From Desulfobulbaceae bacterium UBA2276 (GTDB lineage Bacteria; Desulfobacterota; Desulfobulbia; Desulfobulbales; Desulfocapsaceae), in NCBI GenBank assembly GCA_002347085.1, contig DDWW01000016.1, positions 1-52,779 on the forward strand: 52,779 nt of DNA. Reading direction: 5' to 3'. Positions 8,314-17,834 of this stretch are shown in pieces (positions within the stretch are counted from its first letter, which is position 1; each line of letters begins with the position of its first letter). Below the pieces are notes generated by a model. It saw only the letters and a list, made by a program, of their open reading frames with translations, was not told where the DNA came from and ran no database searches. The translations under genes were made by a program, and so were the position numbers.

Positions 8314-9297
8314 TCACCTGGCCCCTATCACCATCACCACTGCCACCACCAGGGCCAGGGCAATTCGATACCAGCCAAACAGGGCCAGCCCCCGCCGTTG
8401 CAGAAAGCCGACCATCCACTTGATTGAAACCCAGGCCGAGATCAGGGCGCAGAAAAACCCCAGCAAGGGTGCCATCAAGCCGAAGTTGGCCACGATCATA
8501 CTGCCGTTCTTATAGGCCTCATAGACTGTTGCCGCCCCCAGAGTAATCAAGCCCAGCAGGAAGCTGAACTCCACGGCCGCCCCCATCTCCGCCCCCATCA
8601 ACAACCCGCCGGCAATGGTTGCCAGGCTGCGGCTGACCCCGGGCCACAAGGCCACGCACTGCATCAGGCCAATGCCTAAGGCATGGCGCCACCCGAAGGA
8701 TTCAATGGCCAGTCCGGCCATTTCATGCGGTCGCTTCCGGTCGAGCACAAGAAGAGATACTCCCCCAAAAAACCAGGCCGCCGTCACCGGCCAGAGCCCG
8801 AATAATCGCCCTTTGATCACATCTTCAAGCAACAGTCCGGCCACAACCGCCGGTAAAAAGGCAATCACTATATTGAGGGCCAGACGTTTCCCGCTTGCAT
8901 CCCGGCCCATGAGCCCGAGAATCATCTGCCTGATCCGTTTACGATAGAGTCCCAGCACCGCCAGGATCGCCCCGGCCTGGATCACAATGGCATAGGCATT
9001 GGCTGCCTGCTTGGTTGCGGGGTCACGGGCCAGTCCCAGGATGTGCTCCGTTAAAAGCAGATGCCCGGTAGAGCTCACCGGCAGATATTCAGTGGCCCCC
9101 TCGACTAAACCCAGGATAGCACCATCCATGAGACTGAGCGAGGGAGAGGATATTGTGCCGGCGGGAGCACCATGCTCATTTTCCTTGTCGCCACACAAAC
9201 CAGCAGCCGGTAAACTCATCACAGCGAGGAGAATACCCCCCAACAGAACAGGGAGAAAATAGCGCACACTCTTCTTTTGCCTTGCCAACGTTTTCAT
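8314..9297 (-). CDS. uppP: Undecaprenyl-diphosphatase (BacA/UppP family)
   Basis: Integral membrane phosphatase that converts undecaprenyl pyrophosphate to undecaprenyl phosphate, the carrier for peptidoglycan, O-antigen and Ara4N. The signature blocks are present: GLVEGATEYLPVSSTGHLL and WPGVSRSLATIAGG (GxSRS motif). The 327-residue form is longer than usual (about 270) because of roughly 55 extra N-terminal residues containing a hydrophobic, signal-like stretch. The ATG at 9297 has a good AGAGGAAG site 8 bp upstream, whereas the internal ATG at 9129, nearer the usual start, has none, so the extension appears real. The gene is divergent from the two-component system and arn genes. Confidence 0.92.
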   Translation of the reverse strand: MKTLARQKKSVRYFLPVLLGGILLAVMSLPAAGLCGDKENEHGAPAGTISSPSLSLMDGAILGLVEGATEYLPVSSTGHLLLTEHILGLARDPATKQAANAYAIVIQAGAILAVLGLYRKRIRQMILGLMGRDASGKRLALNIVIAFLPAVVAGLLLEDVIKGRLFGLWPVTAAWFFGGVSLLVLDRKRPHEMAGLAIESFGWRHALGIGLMQCVALWPGVSRSLATIAGGLLMGAEMGAAVEFSFLLGLITLGAATVYEAYKNGSMIVANFGLMAPLLGFFCALISAWVSIKWMVGFLQRRGLALFGWYRIALALVVAVVMVIGAR

Positions 9298-9662
9298 ACC
9301 AACAACTTCCTCTTGCAAAGATACCATTCCACTCCACCTTTCTTCCTGACTCACCCACATTCAAAAGAAAACGACATTATCCAAACCAGATAGTATCCGA
9401 ACCCCGATACGCAGGATAAGTCCCTTTACAAAAAATTATTCGCAACAAGCAAGTAAATAATTTTCCTCAGGGACTAAAATAAAAACCAGTCAACTCTCTT
9501 TTCTCGCATATTCTCTTCATGTTCATTTACCAAATCCTCTCAGCACAGTACTCTATCAGCCATGGAATAAAAGCAACACCCCTCATCTTCGACAACATGA
9601 AGAAATCTTCAGGAATACGTCAGTTGTTCCCATTCCTCCGCCATGGTATCAAGACAAGCGTT
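9298..9662. other. Divergent intergenic region between uppP and the two-component system
   Basis: 365 bp that must hold the uppP promoter (minus) and the promoter of the response regulator-kinase-arn transcript (plus). The plus-strand frame is open from 9519 but its upstream part does not look like a receiver domain. I see no convincing -35/-10 pair or PmrA-like direct repeat. Confidence 0.4.
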
Positions 9663-10349
9663 ATGCATAAAATTTTAATCATCGAAGACGAGATCAAAAT
9701 CGCCCACTCCCTATGTCAGGTACTGGAAGGGGAAGGCTACGCCGTCAGTAGTGCCGTAACCGGTGAAGAGGGGTTTTTCCTGATCAACACCGATATCTTT
9801 GACCTGGTGATCCTTGATCTCATGCTGCCCGGCCGCAGTGGACTGGAGATCCTCGAAGCGCTGCGCCGTCGTGACACCCAGACCCTGGTGTTGATCCTCA
9901 CCGCCCGTGACACCGTGGAGGATCGGGTTATAGGTCTTGACTGCGGCGCCGATGATTACATGATTAAACCCTTTGCCGTAAGCGAGCTTCTGGCCCGTCT
10001 TCGGGTCCTGTTGCGGCGGGGCCGGAGTGAACAGATCTTCCGGCTCCAGTTTGCTGATCTGGACCTGGATCTGGTGGCCCGCGAGGCGAGGCGCAATGGG
10101 CACGTCCTGGAGCTGACCGCCAAGGAATTCGACATCCTGGCATATCTGGTGCGCCACCAGGGGAGATTTATTTCCCGGGGCATGATCGCCCGTGATCTCT
10201 GGCAGGAAACCACCCGGGCCACCCCGCTCGATAACGTCATTGATGTCCATATGGCCCGCCTGCGCCGCAAGGTCGACAAGGATTTCCCGGAAAAGCTCCT
10301 CCACACCATCCGCGGCGTGGGCTTCATTATCAAAAAGGAAGAGCCATGA
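9663..10349 (+). CDS. OmpR/PhoB-family response regulator (PmrA/QseB-like)
   Basis: 228 residues: receiver domain 1-120 and winged-helix DNA-binding domain about 130-226. The receiver has acidic residues E8 and D9, phosphoacceptor D52 (LDLMLPGRSG), T80 (LILTARD) and K102 (MIKPF). The DNA-binding domain has ELTAKEFDILAYL, and DVHMARLRRKVD followed by IRGVGF. ATG 9663 is taken because the receiver begins MHKILIIEDE there. The stop overlaps the start of the kinase gene (ATGA). Being directly upstream of the arn genes, it probably controls lipid A modification as PmrA does in enterobacteria; the signal is not known. Confidence 0.92.
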   Translation: MHKILIIEDEIKIAHSLCQVLEGEGYAVSSAVTGEEGFFLINTDIFDLVILDLMLPGRSGLEILEALRRRDTQTLVLILTARDTVEDRVIGLDCGADDYMIKPFAVSELLARLRVLLRRGRSEQIFRLQFADLDLDLVAREARRNGHVLELTAKEFDILAYLVRHQGRFISRGMIARDLWQETTRATPLDNVIDVHMARLRRKVDKDFPEKLLHTIRGVGFIIKKEEP

Positions 10350-11764
10350 CCCTGCGCAAGATCAGTCGGAGTATCCGCACCCGGATCACCCTGTGGCATC
10401 TCGGGGTACTGGTACTGACCCTCCTCGCCTACGTCCTTTCGACGCAGATGTTCCTGTGGCACCAACTCACTGTTGAGCTCAAGACCAGCCTCGAAGAAGA
10501 GGCCGACGAGGTCGTCGAGCTCTTCCTGAAACGGGCGCCAGATGGCCACTTCGTCTGGCAGGGACACCTGGACAAAGACGATAGACAAGAATACTGGATC
10601 GCGATCTCTCATGTTGATGGCGTCCTGATTTATCGCAACTTCACCCAGACGGATTTCAAACTGCCGCCGCTGCCTCTTCCCTCCCTGGCGCCAACCGGTC
10701 AGGAAAAAACCTTTCACACCCTGAAACTGACCGATGGCAGAAAGCTGCTGATGATCCAGGAGATCCGGCAGATCGAGGGTATCGATGTGGTAATCAGGGT
10801 AGGCCGTACCACTCAGTATTTCGTCAGGGAGATGCGACACCTGCTTCTGGTCCAGGCCCTTTGCTTCCCCTTGGTTCTCCTCGTGGCCTGGGCTGGCGGT
10901 TATTTTGTCGCCGGACGAGTGCTGTCGCCACTCCAGAAGATCATTGCCCGGATGAAGACCATCTCGGCCGACCGCCTCCACGAACGTCTGCCGGTAGAAA
11001 ATGCGGGCGACGAACTGGGGCATCTGGCCACCACCTTTAACCATCTCTTGGGCAAGCTCGATCATTCTTTTCAGCAGATGCGCCAGTTTACCGGTGATGC
11101 CTCCCACGAACTGCGCACCCCCCTGGCTGCCATGCACAGCGTCGGGGAAATGGCCCTCCGTGCCCCGATGAACGCGCACGAATATCAGGAAACCATTGCC
11201 AGCATGCTCGAAGAGGTGGACAAGATGAGTCGTTTAGTCAGTGACCTCCTGGCTCTGGCCCGATCTGATAGCGACCTGGCCATGCCGACACTTACGCGTC
11301 TCGACTTAGGTGAAGTCATCACCGACGAAACCGCACGGCTGGAGATCCTGGCCGAAGAAAAGAATCAGACCCTGACCATCACGATCAAACGCCCCTGCCC
11401 TGTGTGCCTTGACCGCAACATCTTCCGCCAGGCCTTTGCCAATATCCTGCACAATGCCATTCAATATTCACCGGAACAAACAACCATTCATATCCTGGTT
11501 GACACGACCCCTGATGGTTGCCTGGTCGAGATTTCCGATTCAGGGCCAGGCATTGCGCCCGAGCACCAGGAACGGATCTTTGACCGCTTTTACCGGGTGG
11601 ACAAGGTGCGTTCCCGCAACACCGGCGGCTCAGGATTGGGACTGGCCCTTGCTAAATGGGCAGTCGAAATTCACGGTGGACACATCGAGCTTGCAAGCAC
11701 GGTCGGCACAGGCAGCGCCTTCCGCATCTACCTTCCCAAACCACAAAAAGAAACATGTTCATGA
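10346..11764 (+). CDS. Sensor histidine kinase (PmrB/QseC-like)
   Basis: 472 residues. Membrane helix at about 15-38, a periplasmic sensor segment of about 125 residues (about 40-165), second helix about 166-190, HAMP about 190-243, HisKA with phosphorylated H254 in DASHELRTPL, and an HATPase domain with N-box NILHNAIQYSP, G1 DSGPGIA, F-box IFDRFYR and G2 GGSGLGLALAKW. All catalytic motifs are intact. It overlaps the regulator by 4 bp and overlaps the start of the arnT-like gene (ATGA at 11761-11764), so sensor, regulator and transferase are translationally linked. Confidence 0.93.
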   Translation: MTLRKISRSIRTRITLWHLGVLVLTLLAYVLSTQMFLWHQLTVELKTSLEEEADEVVELFLKRAPDGHFVWQGHLDKDDRQEYWIAISHVDGVLIYRNFTQTDFKLPPLPLPSLAPTGQEKTFHTLKLTDGRKLLMIQEIRQIEGIDVVIRVGRTTQYFVREMRHLLLVQALCFPLVLLVAWAGGYFVAGRVLSPLQKIIARMKTISADRLHERLPVENAGDELGHLATTFNHLLGKLDHSFQQMRQFTGDASHELRTPLAAMHSVGEMALRAPMNAHEYQETIASMLEEVDKMSRLVSDLLALARSDSDLAMPTLTRLDLGEVITDETARLEILAEEKNQTLTITIKRPCPVCLDRNIFRQAFANILHNAIQYSPEQTTIHILVDTTPDGCLVEISDSGPGIAPEHQERIFDRFYRVDKVRSRNTGGSGLGLALAKWAVEIHGGHIELASTVGTGSAFRIYLPKPQKETCS

Positions 11765-13431
11765 CCACGCAAGGCAAAATCTCTCTTCTGTTACTGGGGC
11801 TCTTTATCGGTATCTACCTGCTGCCTTTAGGGGTTCGTCCACTCATGGAGCCGGATGAAACCCGCTACGGTGCAATCCCGCGGGAGATGATCGCCTCCGG
11901 CAACTGGATCAGCCCCCACCTCAATGGCCTGCGTTACTTTGAAAAGCCGCCCCTGGGCTACTGGCTCAATGGCGCCTCGATCATGGCCTTTGGCGAAAAC
12001 GAGTTTGCCATTCGCCTGCCGCAGGCCCTGAGCGTTGGCCTCAGCGCCATCCTCATCCTGTTCCTTGTGCGCAGGATCAGACCTCGAGACGACTCCTGGG
12101 CCGGGCCGATAGCCGCGCTGGTCTTCCTCACCAGCCTGGAAGTACCGGTAGTCGGCACCTTCGGCGTCCTGGATTCCATGCTTGCGGCCGCCCTTACCTT
12201 GACCATGGTCTGTTTTTTTCTGGCCAGTCAGGCCGAACGGGGTTCTTCAGGTCAACGATGGCTTCTGATCGCGGCCGGGATCGGATGCGGACTGGCCTTT
12301 CTCATCAAGGGCTTTCTGGCCTTGGTTATACCGGCCCTGACCATGGCGGGCTATCTTGTCTGGCAGCGGCGCTGGCGCGATCTCCTGGGCCTTGCCTGGC
12401 TGCCGCTCATTATTGCCACCCTGACTGTCCTGCCCTGGGGACTTGCCATCCACCGCCAGGAACCGGACTTCTGGAATTTCTTTTTCTGGCATGAACACGT
12501 CCGCCGTTTCCTGGGCGGAGAAAGCGCCCAGCATCGCCAATCTTTCTGGTATTTTTTTATAACCGCCCCCGCCATGTTCCTCCCCTGGACGTTTTTGCTT
12601 CCCGCTGCCGGACTTGGTTTGCGCACAAGTAATCCAGGCCCCGAGACCAGAAAACTTATCCAATTCTGCATTGCCTGGTTCTGCCTGCCCTTTCTCTTCT
12701 TTTCCCTCTCTTCCGGCAAGCTTCTGACCTATATCCTGCCCTGTTTTCCACCCTTTGCCATCCTGGTCAGTCTTGGCCTGCTGGCCCTGTCGCGTGCCGA
12801 CCGGCGTCAATCGTTCCAGATCGGAGCCAATGTTACCGCCTTTCTCTTTGGCCTTTTGACCTTGGCCTTTTTGCTGATCCAATTTATCGGGATAGGTGAA
12901 ATAGCCAGCCCTTACGCCACCATCCGGCAAGGCCTGCTGGCCTTGGCCAGCCTGCTCGCCTTGACCCTGTTGCCCCTTGCAGCCAGCCGCGCCCGGAACT
13001 GGCACAGAAAGCTCATCCTCTTTGGCCTGAGTCCGGCCCTGTTCTTAGGCCTTTCCCCCTTTCTCATGCCCGACCAGACCATCGAGAAGAAATCGCCAGG
13101 CGCCCTGTTACTTGAACATCAAAAGGAGGTCAACGCTGAGACCATCATCCTCTCCGACGAAAACTCGCTCCGGGCTGTTTGCTGGTACATGAAGCGGGCT
13201 GATATCCTGATGGTGCATGACGCCGGCGAGGCCACCTACGGCCTTGGATATAAAGATGCTGCGGGCCGTTTGCTTCCCTTGACCGACCTCAGGGACACGA
13301 TCCTTGCCCATCAGGGAAATATAATCCTGATCGCCAGGGCCAGAAATTATCAACAATGGATACCTTTGCTTCCAAACCCGAAAACCATTGATGAAAATGG
13401 TCAAGACGGCTATATCTTTGCTACATTTTAG
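11761..13431 (+). CDS. arnT: Lipid A 4-amino-4-deoxy-L-arabinose transferase-like glycosyltransferase (GT83)
   Basis: 556-residue polytopic membrane protein (E. coli ArnT 550) of the PMT/GT83 family, which transfers L-Ara4N from undecaprenyl phosphate to lipid A phosphate on the periplasmic side. Near the N-terminus it has LMEPDETRYGAIPREM with the catalytic-loop acidic residues, then HLNGLRYFEKPPLGYW, followed by about ten more hydrophobic segments and a soluble C-terminal domain. ATG 11761 was chosen because it overlaps the kinase stop; ATG 11755 is also possible. Company with arnB/C/A/D supports Ara4N as the sugar. The TAG stop lies inside a copy of the GAGCCGTTACGAAAT repeat family. Confidence 0.88.
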   Translation: MTTQGKISLLLLGLFIGIYLLPLGVRPLMEPDETRYGAIPREMIASGNWISPHLNGLRYFEKPPLGYWLNGASIMAFGENEFAIRLPQALSVGLSAILILFLVRRIRPRDDSWAGPIAALVFLTSLEVPVVGTFGVLDSMLAAALTLTMVCFFLASQAERGSSGQRWLLIAAGIGCGLAFLIKGFLALVIPALTMAGYLVWQRRWRDLLGLAWLPLIIATLTVLPWGLAIHRQEPDFWNFFFWHEHVRRFLGGESAQHRQSFWYFFITAPAMFLPWTFLLPAAGLGLRTSNPGPETRKLIQFCIAWFCLPFLFFSLSSGKLLTYILPCFPPFAILVSLGLLALSRADRRQSFQIGANVTAFLFGLLTLAFLLIQFIGIGEIASPYATIRQGLLALASLLALTLLPLAASRARNWHRKLILFGLSPALFLGLSPFLMPDQTIEKKSPGALLLEHQKEVNAETIILSDENSLRAVCWYMKRADILMVHDAGEATYGLGYKDAAGRLLPLTDLRDTILAHQGNIILIARARNYQQWIPLLPNPKTIDENGQDGYIFATF

Positions 13432-13485
13432 AGTCCGTTATGAAACAAGCAAGTTTCTTAAAAGCACTATTTGGCACGGACACCG
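13427..13485. repeat. GAGCCGTTACGAAAT-family palindrome, degenerate copy at the arnT 3' end
   Basis: Left arm tagagtccgttatgaaac at 13429-13446 contains the arnT TAG. It is followed by a small hairpin (gaaac/gtttc) and a decayed right arm near 13469-13483. It belongs to a family also seen at 19671, 21003, 27611, 27754, 33189 and 34769. Confidence 0.5.
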
Positions 13486-13565
13486 CTTAGCCGTTAACCA
13501 TGAGTGAAACAATTCCTAATTCGTAATTTTTCATTCGTAATTGATTACAAGGAGCCAACAACACC

Positions 13566-14720
13566 ATGCGTACTGAGTTCCTGCCCTTTTCCAGGCCCTC
13601 GATTACCGAAGATGATATTGATGCTGTGGCCAAGGTCATGCGTTCCGGCTGGATCACTACCGGACCCTGGAACAACCTCTTTGAACAACGGATCTGCGAA
13701 TATACCGGCTGCCAGGGGGCTGTTGCCCTTTCGTCCGCAACTGGGGGCATGCATGTGCTCCTCAAGGCGCTGGGTATCGGGCCAGGCGATGAGGTCATCA
13801 CCCCGTCCATGACCTGGGTCTCCACCGTCAACCTGATTGTCCTTGCCGGGGCAACGCCTGTCTTTATTGACGTTGACCGTGACACCCTGATGATTAAGAG
13901 TAGGGACGTGCGCGACAAGATCAGCGAACGCACCAAGGCCATCATCCCGGTTCATTACGCCGGAGCCCCGGTGGATCTTGCCCCCTTGCGGGAATTGGCC
14001 GCCCGACACGCCATTCCGCTTGTTGAAGATGCGGCCCATGCCATCGGAACTTCCTACCGAGGCGAGCCCATTGGCAAGACCGGGACTGCAATTTTTTCCT
14101 TCCATCCGATAAAAAATATCACCAGCGGCGAAGGGGGCATGGTCTGCTCCGATGATCCCGAACTCTTGGCGAAGGTGCGCAGCCTGAAGTTTCATGGCCT
14201 GGGAGTCGACGCCTATGACCGCGCAAGCCAGGGCCGCTCTCCCCAGGCCCAGGTCTTTGAACCCGGCTACAAATACAACCTTCCCGATATGCTGGCAGTG
14301 CTCGGGGTCAAACAACTGGAGCGGGTGGATGGTTTCAACAAACGCCGGAGGGAACTTGCGGCCAGGTATCATGCATTACTCCACGAGATCGAAGAGATCA
14401 CGCCGTTGACCCGGCCTGATTATCCTCATACCCATAGCTGGCATCTCTTTATTGTGCGGGTGGAGAGCAAAAAAAGCGGCTTTGGCCGCGATCAGTTCAT
14501 GGAAGGGCTCAAACAACGAAATATCGGCACCGGCCTCCACTTTCGCGCCATCCATCTCCAGAAATATTATCGGGAACAGATGGGGATGCGGGAAGGGATG
14601 TTGCCCAACACCGAGTGGAATTCGGATCGGATCTGCTCGCTGCCGCTTTTCCCTGATATGACGGAAGATGATGTGAACGATGTGGTCGGGGCAATCAAGG
14701 ATTGTCTCCTGAAAGGCTGA
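13566..14720 (+). CDS. arnB: UDP-4-amino-4-deoxy-L-arabinose-oxoglutarate aminotransferase
   Basis: PLP enzyme of the DegT/DnrJ/EryC1 family that converts UDP-4-keto-pentose to UDP-L-Ara4N with glutamate as amino donor. 384 residues, the same size as enterobacterial ArnB. The start region FLPFSRPSI and SGWITTGPW are typical of ArnB. The PLP lysine is K183 in FHPIKNITSGEGG, with VEDAAHAIG upstream. A good AAGGAG precedes ATG 13566 by about 12 bp. In the 134-bp gap after arnT there are two short attcgtaatt direct repeats. arnC follows 22 bp downstream. Confidence 0.93.
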   Translation: MRTEFLPFSRPSITEDDIDAVAKVMRSGWITTGPWNNLFEQRICEYTGCQGAVALSSATGGMHVLLKALGIGPGDEVITPSMTWVSTVNLIVLAGATPVFIDVDRDTLMIKSRDVRDKISERTKAIIPVHYAGAPVDLAPLRELAARHAIPLVEDAAHAIGTSYRGEPIGKTGTAIFSFHPIKNITSGEGGMVCSDDPELLAKVRSLKFHGLGVDAYDRASQGRSPQAQVFEPGYKYNLPDMLAVLGVKQLERVDGFNKRRRELAARYHALLHEIEEITPLTRPDYPHTHSWHLFIVRVESKKSGFGRDQFMEGLKQRNIGTGLHFRAIHLQKYYREQMGMREGMLPNTEWNSDRICSLPLFPDMTEDDVNDVVGAIKDCLLKG

Positions 14721-14742
14721 TTTTTACAGAAGGCAGGATAGT

Positions 14743-15717
14743 ATGGTGAAAGAAAATCCAATGCAGGAAAATCCCCGGATATCTGTCGTTATCCCTGTAT
14801 ATAATGAAGAGGCCTGCCTGGATGAATTGATCAGGCGGACACTCGCCAGTTGTAGGCAGATGGGCCGCTCCTTCGAGATCATCTTCATTGATGACGGCTC
14901 CCGCGATCAATCGGCGACAATCATCCGCCAGGCCGCCGACAACAATACGGGCGAAATCGTTGGCGTCCTGCTCAACCGGAACTATGGGCAGCATAACGCC
15001 ATCATGGCCGGATTCTCCCATGTCCGCGGGGACTGGGTCGTCACCCTTGATGCCGATCTGCAGAATCCGCCGGAGGAGATCCCCCGCCTGGTGGAGGTGG
15101 CCATGGACTATGATGTGGTGGGAACCATCCGGGCCAGACGCAGCGATTCACTCTTTCGCAAGATCTCTTCCGCCATCGTCAACCGTGCGGTACAGAAGGC
15201 CACCGGGGTCATGATGCACGATTACGGCTGTATGCTCAGGGTCTATAAGCGGCATATTGTGGAAGCCATGCTCATGTGTCATGAGCGCTCGACCTTTATC
15301 CCGGTGCTGGCCAACAGTTTTGCCCGCACCACCACCGAGGTTGAGGTGGAACATGCCGCCCGCACCTTGGGTGAATCCAAGTACAGCGTGGGCAAGCTCA
15401 TTTCCCTGATGTTCGATCTGGTCACCACCATGACCACCTATCCCCTGCGTCTGCTCTCTATTGTTGGCGGGATCATCTCGGCCACCGGTTTTGGCTTCGG
15501 CCTCCTGATCCTGATTCTGCGCCTTGTGCATGGTGCGGAATGGGCCGGTAACGGGGTCTTCACCCTGTTTGCCCTGGTCTATTTTTTTATTGGCGCCCAA
15601 TTTATCGCCATGGGGCTGCTGGGAGAATACATTGGCCGCATTTATCACGATGTGCGGGATCGACCAAGATATTTCGTACAGGAAGTCACCGGACGCAAGA
15701 TCAAAGAAAAGGCATAG
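14743..15717 (+). CDS. arnC: Undecaprenyl-phosphate 4-deoxy-4-formamido-L-arabinose transferase
   Basis: GT2-family glycosyltransferase that loads Ara4FN from UDP onto undecaprenyl phosphate at the cytoplasmic face. 324 residues (E. coli 322). The N-terminal catalytic domain has SVVIPVYNEE, FIDDGSRDQS, NRNYGQHNA and the metal-binding TLDADLQNPPEE. Two C-terminal membrane helices (about 225-255 and 265-295) anchor it, as in ArnC. ATG 14743 was used; an in-frame ATG 18 bases later is an alternative. Between arnB (22 bp) and arnA (79 bp) in the expected biochemical order. Confidence 0.93.
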   Translation: MVKENPMQENPRISVVIPVYNEEACLDELIRRTLASCRQMGRSFEIIFIDDGSRDQSATIIRQAADNNTGEIVGVLLNRNYGQHNAIMAGFSHVRGDWVVTLDADLQNPPEEIPRLVEVAMDYDVVGTIRARRSDSLFRKISSAIVNRAVQKATGVMMHDYGCMLRVYKRHIVEAMLMCHERSTFIPVLANSFARTTTEVEVEHAARTLGESKYSVGKLISLMFDLVTTMTTYPLRLLSIVGGIISATGFGFGLLILILRLVHGAEWAGNGVFTLFALVYFFIGAQFIAMGLLGEYIGRIYHDVRDRPRYFVQEVTGRKIKEKA

Positions 15718-15796
15718 GGCCATTACGCCTTCGCTCTCTTGATTGCAAATTTGTTAAATTTCACCTTTTACTCCCATCACTTTTAAAGGAAAACCC

Positions 15797-17809
15797 ATGA
15801 AAGCTATTGTCCTTGCCTACCATACGATCGGCTGTGTTGGTATTGAAAAACTTCTGGAAGCCGGATTTGAGATCACCGCCATCTTTACCCACGCCGATGC
15901 CCCTGATGAAACTATCTGGTTTCGCTCCGTGGCCGAGCTGGCGGCCATCCATAACATACCCGTTTACGCCCCAGACAATATCAATCATCCGCTATGGATT
16001 GCCAAGATTCAAGCCATGCAGCCCGACATCCTCTTCTCCTTTTACTACCGACATCTGGTCAAAGAGGAGATCCTGAATATCCCGCCCGCCGGCTGCCTGA
16101 ATCTGCATGGCTCTCTGCTGCCCCGCTATCGAGGACGCTGTCCTATAAACTGGGCCTTGGTCAATGGCGAACAGGAGACCGGGGTGAGTTTACATTACAT
16201 GACCCCCCGCCCCGATGACGGGGATATCGTCGGCCAGGGCCAGGTGGACATTGACTCCCAGGATACCGCCCTGACCCTGCACACAAAAATGGCGGCGGCA
16301 AGCGGAACCCTTCTTGCCGAGATGCTCCCCAGACTGGCTCTGGGCACCGCGCCCAGAACCCCCCAGGACAAGAGCCTGGCCTCCTATTACGGCGGCAGAA
16401 AACCGGCGGATGGCGAGATCGACTGGAACAAAAGTTGCGATCAGGTACGCAACTTAGTCCGGGCGGTCACCCGGCCTTACCCCGGGGCCTTCAGCTTTCT
16501 TGGCAATCGCAAGGTGCTGTTCTGGCAGGTCGAGACCGTGGTCGAAAATAAGGGGGCACGGCCAGGCACGGTCATCTCCGAGAATCCCTGTATCATCAGT
16601 TGCGGCCAAGGGGCGGTTGAGATCAAGACCGGACAGACCGAAAGCGGACTTTTTCTCAGCGCCAGCCAATTAGTGGCTGAACTTGCCCTGGTGCAAGGAA
16701 TGCACTTTGGCCCGGATGTGAAAAAGACCATTGCCCAGAGGCGCATAAAATCCGTCCTGATCCTGGGTGCGGACGGCTTTATCGGCAGCCACCTATCTGA
16801 ACATCTTCTTGATACAGGCCGCTATGAAGTCCATGGCATGGATCTTGGTTCCCGCTATATCAAACATCTTGGAGATCATCCGAATTTCCATTTCGCCGAG
16901 GGTGATATCTCCATCCAACGAGAGTGGATAGAATACCATGTCCGCCGTTGCGATATTATCCTGCCCCTGGTGGCCATTGCCACCCCGGCGGAATATACCC
17001 GCAATCCATTAAAGGTCTTCGAGCTTGATTTTGAGGAAAATCTCCGGGTCGTCCGCTATTGCGCCAAATATGGCAAACGTATCCTCTTTCCCTCCACCTC
17101 AGAGGTCTATGGCATGTGCCAGGACAGCAACTTTGATGAAGACACCTCGCAACTGGTCCTTGGCCCCATCCACAAACAGCGCTGGATCTACTCCTGTTCC
17201 AAGCAGTTACTTGACCGGGTCATCTGGGCCTACGGTGCGACACAGGGCTTACGATTCACCCTCTTTCGCCCCTTCAACTGGGTGGGATCACGTCTTGACA
17301 GCCTGGCCTCGGCGCGTATCGGTTCATCACGGGCTATCACCCAGTTGATTCTCAACCTGGCCGAAGGCACGCCCATACAATTAGTGGATGGCGGCTACCA
17401 GAAACGCTGTTTCACCGATGTAAAAGACGGCATTGACTGCCTGTTCCGCATCATTGAAAACAAAGATAATGCCTGTGATTCCAAGATATTCAATATCGGC
17501 AACCCTTACAATGAGGCCTCTATCCGGGAACTGGCCGAGATCCTGGTGGCGAAATTCCAGCAGCATCCTCTGGCACAGAAATTCCCCCCCTTTGCCGGAA
17601 TGCGGGATATAGAGAGTCGGGCCTTCTATGGCAAGGGCTATGAAGACGTGAATTTTCGCAAACCGAGTATTCAGAAGGCGGAAAAGGTTCTGGGCTGGAA
17701 ACCGAAAGTGCCCTTAGAGCAGTCCGTGGAAGAGACCCTGGACTTCTTCCTCAAACAGGCCGTGGAAACCGGAGAATTTGAAATCCACCACCAGGATGAT
17801 TTTTGTTAG
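15797..17809 (+). CDS. arnA: Bifunctional UDP-Ara4N formyltransferase / UDP-glucuronate decarboxylase ArnA
   Basis: 670 residues with both halves intact (E. coli 660). The N-terminal formyltransferase domain (about 1-305) has catalytic N102, H104 (NLHGSLLPRYRG) and D140 (PRPDDGDIVGQ), at the same numbers as the E. coli enzyme. The C-terminal SDR domain has the NAD-binding GADGFIG (324-330), PSTSEVYGM (432-440) and the YSCSK pair Y465/K469. It oxidatively decarboxylates UDP-glucuronate to the 4-keto-pentose used by ArnB, and then formylates UDP-Ara4N. ATG 15797 has AAAGGA upstream. A 433-bp spacer with a MITE-like repeat follows, splitting the cassette before arnD. Confidence 0.95.
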   Translation: MKAIVLAYHTIGCVGIEKLLEAGFEITAIFTHADAPDETIWFRSVAELAAIHNIPVYAPDNINHPLWIAKIQAMQPDILFSFYYRHLVKEEILNIPPAGCLNLHGSLLPRYRGRCPINWALVNGEQETGVSLHYMTPRPDDGDIVGQGQVDIDSQDTALTLHTKMAAASGTLLAEMLPRLALGTAPRTPQDKSLASYYGGRKPADGEIDWNKSCDQVRNLVRAVTRPYPGAFSFLGNRKVLFWQVETVVENKGARPGTVISENPCIISCGQGAVEIKTGQTESGLFLSASQLVAELALVQGMHFGPDVKKTIAQRRIKSVLILGADGFIGSHLSEHLLDTGRYEVHGMDLGSRYIKHLGDHPNFHFAEGDISIQREWIEYHVRRCDIILPLVAIATPAEYTRNPLKVFELDFEENLRVVRYCAKYGKRILFPSTSEVYGMCQDSNFDEDTSQLVLGPIHKQRWIYSCSKQLLDRVIWAYGATQGLRFTLFRPFNWVGSRLDSLASARIGSSRAITQLILNLAEGTPIQLVDGGYQKRCFTDVKDGIDCLFRIIENKDNACDSKIFNIGNPYNEASIRELAEILVAKFQQHPLAQKFPPFAGMRDIESRAFYGKGYEDVNFRKPSIQKAEKVLGWKPKVPLEQSVEETLDFFLKQAVETGEFEIHHQDDFC

Positions 17810-17834
17810 GCCCTCGGCAATAATAAATTATTCA

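Noticed and set aside
9956..11179. 407-codon minus-strand open frame opposite the regulator and kinase genes
   Set aside because: It is antisense to two proteins with complete domain signatures, has no family features and no ribosome site; it is a by-product of G+C-rich codon use.
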